In this document: positions 43,823 to 48,153 of the stretch, piece by piece
How the letters are laid out: each line of letters begins with the position of its first letter
Position numbering within the stretch: position 1 is the first letter of the stretch
From: Thoreauomyces humboldtii
Lineage: Eukaryota > Chytridiomycota > Chytridiomycetes > Spizellomycetales > Powellomycetaceae
NCBI GenBank assembly: GCA_027596035.1
Contig: JADGJA010000076.1
Coordinates: 1 to 48,153, forward strand
Reading direction: 5' to 3'
DNA length: 48,153 bases
Translations under genes and position numbers: made by a program
Notes under the pieces: generated by a model
Database searches by the model: none
The model's input: only the letters and a program-made list of their open reading frames with translations
Told to the model about the DNA's origin: nothing

Positions 43823-44471
43823 AAAACATTCAAAAGTACACATGTAGACCAAGTCGGGTTTTTCCTTGAAGGGCGAACGTGCTTCAACAGCTCGAAGCAG
43901 AGGTAAAGTAAGGAGGTGAGACCGAGCGTTCGGATGGAAATATTGGACAGACCCGAGCGACGATCATTGCAAGCCTGGGCGTCATCCATGCTGCCCTCAT
44001 TTGCCTGAGAGTGCCATACAGCCGGGCGATACAGCAACGTTCCACGTTCGACATGTGTCTGACCGCGTATCGCCCTGGCCCATGGGACGCGTGTGGGATG
44101 CACGAGATCGCAGGCCTTCTTTACCGCATCGCGTCGAGACCCAGTACCATGGTAATCGCAATCTGAGGCAGCGCTGATATCGCTTTTTCGTGTTACGCCG
44201 CCTCCCTCTCTCCTCTCTCTCCTCTCTCTCCTCTCTCTCCTTTTTTCCCTCTTTTTTTTTTTCGCACCTCTCTGTTTTTTGTTTTTTTTATTATTGAACG
44301 TCCGCCTGGTACCTACGGTACATAGTGGGTCCATCGAGCGCGCTGACATTTCGACTTTCAACAACGTCCTCGTAGTTCACAATCCAAAGCGTCGTCGTCC
44401 CTCGCGCTTCAATCCCCTCACCGTCCCGCGACGCCTCCTTTCCCTTCCCTTCGCGCCCCCCCTCCCATCTA
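43823..44471. other. Intergenic between CCR4 and eEF3, with the eEF3 promoter
   Basis: About 650 bp. The proximal 270 bp before the eEF3 start are strikingly pyrimidine-rich on the coding strand, including the 9-nt repeat at 44210-44243 and long T runs. Such CT-rich tracts are common in promoters of highly expressed fungal genes. The minus-strand open frame at 43819-44364 has the low-complexity Lys/Arg/Glu composition expected from antisense of this tract and is not a gene. Confidence 0.55.
44210..44243 (+). repeat. Pyrimidine tract with TCCTCTCTC tandem repeats upstream of eEF3
   Basis: About 3.4 copies of the 9-nt unit TCCTCTCTC, embedded in a wider C/T-rich stretch from about 44199 to 44289 that continues into T runs. 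It lies about 230 bp upstream of the eEF3 start codon and probably forms part of its core promoter. Confidence 0.7.
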
Positions 44472-47400
44472 ATGCCTTCCAGAGAATCCCCGCCTCCATC
44501 CGACGATAACATGGCGGTCTCTGCAATCACAGGCTCTTCCTCGGCCATCAACTCCCTTCTGGCCTCGCTCTACACCTGCGCTACCAGCGATGATTGCGTC
44601 GCCATCGCTGCCGACCTGGGTGCGGCTGTCCGCGCGGCCGGTCTGAAGTCGCTCGTGTCCCAGGGCGTCCTCGACAACCTCAAGGCCGAAGCAGTCAACA
44701 AAAAGTCGGGACTTGCTCGCGAGGGTGCCATCCTCGGCATCTACGGTCTTGCTCGCTCCCTGGGTCAGCCCGCAGAACCTCTCCTTCTTCCCCTCCTCCC
44801 CGTCCTCCTCGACTCGTACGCCGACAAGGGCGCGCCCGTCCGCGATGCCGCCGAGATGGCCGTCGCAGCCATCATGGCGCTCCCATCGGCCTACTCCACT
44901 CGTCTCATCCTCCCTTACCTGTTCGATGCCATGACCCGCAAGTGGCAGACCATGGTCGGCGCTCTGCAGGTCCTCGGAAAGCTGGCCTCCACCGCTCCAG
45001 AGCAGATTGCTCTCGCCCTCCCCGAGATCATCCCCCACGTCACGGACCGGCTCCACGACACGAAGGAGGAGGTGTCAAAGGCCGCGACAGTGTGCATGAC
45101 CAGCGTATGCGCCGTCGCAAACAACCCCGACATCGCTCCCCATCTTCCCATGCTCGTGTCTTGCATGGCGAGACCCGAAGAGGTTGCGGACTGCGTCCAG
45201 AAGCTCTCTGCCACCACCTTCGTCGCCGAGGTGACGGGTCCCGCGCTCGCCATCATGGTTCCCCTCCTCACCCGTGCTCTCAACGAGCGCTCCATGCTGG
45301 TCGTCCGCCCTACCACCGTCATCACCGACAACCTCTGCAAGCTTGTCCGCGATCCCAAGGACGCTGGACAGTTCCTGCCCCAGCTTTTGCCCGGTCTTAC
45401 CAAGCTCGTCGACACCGCGTCCTTCCCCGAGATCCGACAGCTTGCCAGCGTCGCTCGCAGCACGCTAGTCAAGGCTGGAGGTGACGGCCACGACGTTCAG
45501 CTCATCCGCGCCATCCCCACCGACGCCGAGCTCGCAACGCGTCTCCGTGGCCTTCTAGCCGATGTTGCCGACTTCAAGAAGTTTGACGCGTTCGCGACGC
45601 AGTCGCTGCAGTACGCGGCGACGAGCCTCCACCAGGTTCTCGTCGTCGAGTGCTTCGCCGACGTAGAGTGGCAGAAGGCTTGCACTCCTTACCTTTCGAC
45701 GTTCGTCCCGGAGGACAAGGCCGCCGAGGTGACCTCCCGGCTTTCCAAGCAATTCCGAGATGCCGAGCACGATCGTCGCATCAAGGAGTCTGGATTGGAT
45801 CAGGAGACGGGTGTAGAGCTCTGCAGCTGTGACTTCTCCCTCGCCTATGGCGGTATGATGTTGCTCAACCACACCACCCTGCGTCTCATGCGCGGTCGTC
45901 GTTACGGTCTCTGCGGTGCCAACGGTGCCGGAAAGTCGACGCTCATGCGTGCCATCTCCCTCGGCAAGGTGGAGAACTTCCCCTCGCCCGACGAGCTTCG
46001 TGCGGTCCTCGTCGAGCACAGGTAGGGGTTTGCTTCGATTAAGGCCTTTCCTTTGGCGTCTCACTGATCTGTTTCTTTACCATTAGTTTGCAGGGCGAAG
46101 ACACGTCGTTGCCTGTCCTCGAGTTTGTAGCCAGCGACAAGCGTCTCAAGGACGTAGGTCGTCCCGCCATCCAAGCCGCTCTCAGTGAAGTCGGCTTTAC
46201 CGGCGAGCGACTTGAACAGCAAGTTGGAAACCTTTCTGGAGGATGGAAGATGAAGCTCGAGCTTGCTCGCGCTATCCTCATGGACGCTGATCTGCTCCTC
46301 CTCGACGAACCTACCAACCATCTCGATGTCGGAAACGTTGCGTGGCTCGAGAACTACCTCAACTCGCAGGAGAAGCTCACGTGCCTCGTCGTTTCCCACG
46401 ACTCTGGTTTCCTCGACAACGTTTGCACGGACATCATCCACTACGAGCGCAAGAAGCTCGTCTTCTACAAGGGCAACCTGTCCAAGTTTGTCGAGCGAAA
46501 ACCCGAGGCAAAGTCGTACTACACGCTCTCGACCGAGAACGTCAAGTTCTACTTCCCTCCCCCCGCGTTCCTCCAAGGCATCAACAGTAAGACAAAGTCG
46601 ATCCTGAAGATGACGGGTGTGTCGTACGCCTACCCAGGCATGACCAAGCCCTCCTTGAGCGGCGTCACGGTCGGCATCTCGCTCGCCTCTCGTGTCGCCA
46701 TCATCGGTCCCAACGGTGCCGGAAAGTCCACCATGATCAAGGTTCTGACCGGAGAGGCGATCCCTCAGGAAGGGCAGGTGTGGAAGCACCCCAACCTCCG
46801 TATTGGATACGTGGCGCAACACGCCTTCCACCATCTCGACCAGCATCTCGAGAAGACGCCCAACCAGTACATCCAGTGGCGTTACCAGACCGGCGAGGAC
46901 CGAGAGGTCCTCGAGAAGGAGTCTCGAAAGCTCAACGAGCAGGATCTGAAGCAGATGGAGGTCGCGATCGAGGTCAAGGGAACCATGCGTCGGGTGGAGT
47001 ACCTGATCGGTCGACAGAAGCTCAAGAAGTCGTTCCAGTACGAGGTCAAGTGGATCGGCATGATGCCCAAGCACAACACGTGGATCGCCCGCGAGAAGCT
47101 CCTCGAGCTCGGATTCCAGAAGCTCGTCCAGGCCTTCGACGATCGAGAGGCCTCTCGAGAGGGACAGGGATACCGTGAGCTGTCCCCATCGGTGATCCGA
47201 AAGCACATCGAGGACGTGGGTCTCGACGGCGACATCGCCGACAACAACGCCATGCGTGGACTCTCGGGTGGTCAGAAGGTCAAGGTGGTCATCGCGGCCG
47301 CCATGTGGAACAACCCCCACATGCTCGTCCTCGACGAGCCCACCAACTACCTCGACCGCGACTCGCTCGGCGGGCTCGCGTGCGCCATCCGGGACTGGGG

Positions 47401-47782
47401 AGGCGCCGTCGTCATGATCTCCCACAACGAGGAGTTTGTTGGTGCCCTGTGTCCCGAGGTCTGGAACGTGGACGCCGGTCTGCTCACGAAGCAGGGCAAG
47501 GGCGTCGTCAACGAGGACGCTTTCGAGGACGCGGTCGCGGAGGAGGCGCGTCGAAAGAAGATCGAGGACAAGCACGCCGCCAAGCCAAAGAAGAAGAAGC
47601 TGACCCGGAACGACCAGAAGGCCAGGGACGTGAGGAGGAGAGCGAGGCACGCAAAGTGGTTGCTGGAAGGCGGAACCAAGGAACCCGACACTGGTAAGTT
47701 CCAGCCGAGATATATCGGTTTTACTTCGCGCCTTTCCAATAGCCGACCGCTAACCATGACTCTTCTTTCAGACTCTGACTAG
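44472..47782 (+). CDS. TEF3: Translation elongation factor 3 (eEF3, ABC-F ATPase)
   Basis: Three exons, 44472-46021, 46087-47693 and 47772-47782, encode 1055 aa, close to the 1044 of yeast eEF3. It is a ribosome-bound ATPase that promotes E-site tRNA release and is typical of fungi. HEAT repeats fill the first 400 residues. ABC1 has Walker A GANGAGKST (about 482), signature LSGGWKMKLEL (about 566) and Walker B LLLLDEPTNHLD (about 587). ABC2 has GPNGAGKST (about 724), LSGGQKVKVVIAA (about 909) and LVLDEPTNYLD (about 930). The chromodomain-like insertion lies at about 818-860 (VEYLIGRQKLKKSFQYEVKW). The tail is Lys-rich. The last exon encodes only the final residues SD plus part of the preceding codon. 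An alternative start at 44511 would remove 13 residues. The gene is strongly C-biased at third positions, as expected for high expression. Confidence 0.97.
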
Positions 47783-48153
47783 ATAATAACAACTGCTTGC
47801 TTTTACTTTTGATGCTTCAAAGCTACCTGTCGCGTACCCCCTCATGTCCTATCTTTATTTTTTTTCCCTGGAACGAGATATCAACCTTCCCGGCTTTCGA
47901 GCGCTTTGTACTGAAGATTTATTTATGAGACTGTCTACTATTGAACGATTACTGCTGGACAAGCATAGTTGTCCCCGCTTCAGCGTACGCGCCATTGCAG
48001 AAAGGTATCATATCGATAACAAGACACACGTCAAAGAGTGGACCGTGGACGTGCACTCATCGACAGTCGACACTGGTTGCGGGCTTCCTCGTTTGGCCTA
48101 TAAGCCATTGAACGATGACGTTGGGCCTGGGTTTGGCGTCCTGAAGGGGGGGG
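47783..48153. other. eEF3 3' flank to the window end
   Basis: A/T-rich sequence immediately follows the eEF3 stop, including a T run near 47857-47866, consistent with a 3' untranslated region. Nothing else is recognised before the window ends. Confidence 0.45.

Noticed and set aside
43819..44364. 181-aa minus-strand frame with Lys/Arg/Glu-rich composition
   Set aside because: It is explained by the antisense of the CT-rich eEF3 promoter tract. There is no protein family and no sensible start context.
46061..47650. 529-aa open frame on the minus strand across eEF3
   Set aside because: It is antisense to the strongly codon-biased eEF3 exon 2, whose sense strand carries complete ABC motifs. 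The antisense product is Leu/Val/Asp-rich with no domain.

Overview
The window is nuclear DNA from an intron-rich fungus, most likely a zoosporic, early-diverging one (chytrid-like). The reading frames are broken by short GT-AG introns, mostly about 55-80 nt. Translation elongation factor eEF3 (44472-47782) is a fungal hallmark. A CFAP97/Hemingway-type flagellar protein (7338-9727) and Integrator subunit INTS11 (32161-34390) are families not expected in typical Dikarya. The lineage is an inference from gene content. No ribosomal RNA or mitochondrial marker is present to confirm it.

Layout. 1-72: possible 3' end of a gene cut by the window edge. 573-3475 (-): RasGAP with a very large insertion inside its catalytic domain. 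4331-4863 (+): small unknown protein. 5011-6463 (-): pepsin-family aspartic protease. 7338-9727 (+): CFAP97-domain protein. 10013-11335 (-): proteasome ATPase RPT6. 11727-15461 (-): WDR6/Trm734 WD40 protein in nine exons. 15963-16508 (-): CHCH protein (Mix17/CHCHD2-10 type). 17930-18566 (+): Ser-rich unknown protein, probably with a missing 5' exon. 19281-19923 (-): unknown multi-pass membrane protein. 21102-22882 (+): MFS transporter. 22913-24136 (-): intronless HpxO-like FAD urate hydroxylase. 24392-25915 (+): peroxin PEX10 in eight exons. 26063-27834 (-): indoleamine 2,3-dioxygenase. 29175-31872 (+): gamma-tubulin complex protein GCP4 in ten exons. 32161-34390 (-): INTS11. 34636-36596 (+): UPF3. 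37143-39645 (+): RQC1/TCF25. 39737-40760 (-): MICOS subunit MIC26/27. 41365-43822 (+): CCR4 deadenylase. 44472-47782 (+): eEF3.

The genes are mostly unrelated housekeeping genes, as usual for a eukaryotic chromosome, but several themes recur. RNA fate and translation: INTS11, UPF3, RQC1, CCR4, eEF3 and WDR6. Mitochondrial inner membrane: the CHCH protein and MIC26/27. Peroxisome and purine or tryptophan catabolism: HpxO-like enzyme, PEX10 and IDO. Microtubules and flagellum: GCP4 and the CFAP97 protein. Many neighbours are divergent pairs with compact shared promoters: INTS11/UPF3 with 245 bp, HpxO/PEX10 with 255 bp, and MIC26/27/CCR4 with 604 bp.

Exon boundaries were placed by hand from splice signals, reading phase and recalled family motifs. 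All phases were checked to close. A few donor choices are ambiguous and are flagged. No tRNA, rRNA, CRISPR array or complete transposon was seen. The strongest leads are the probable bacterial origin of the HpxO-like gene beside PEX10, the flagellar-type CFAP97 protein, INTS11 in a fungus, and the RasGAP insertion with its KSNDQLS repeats.
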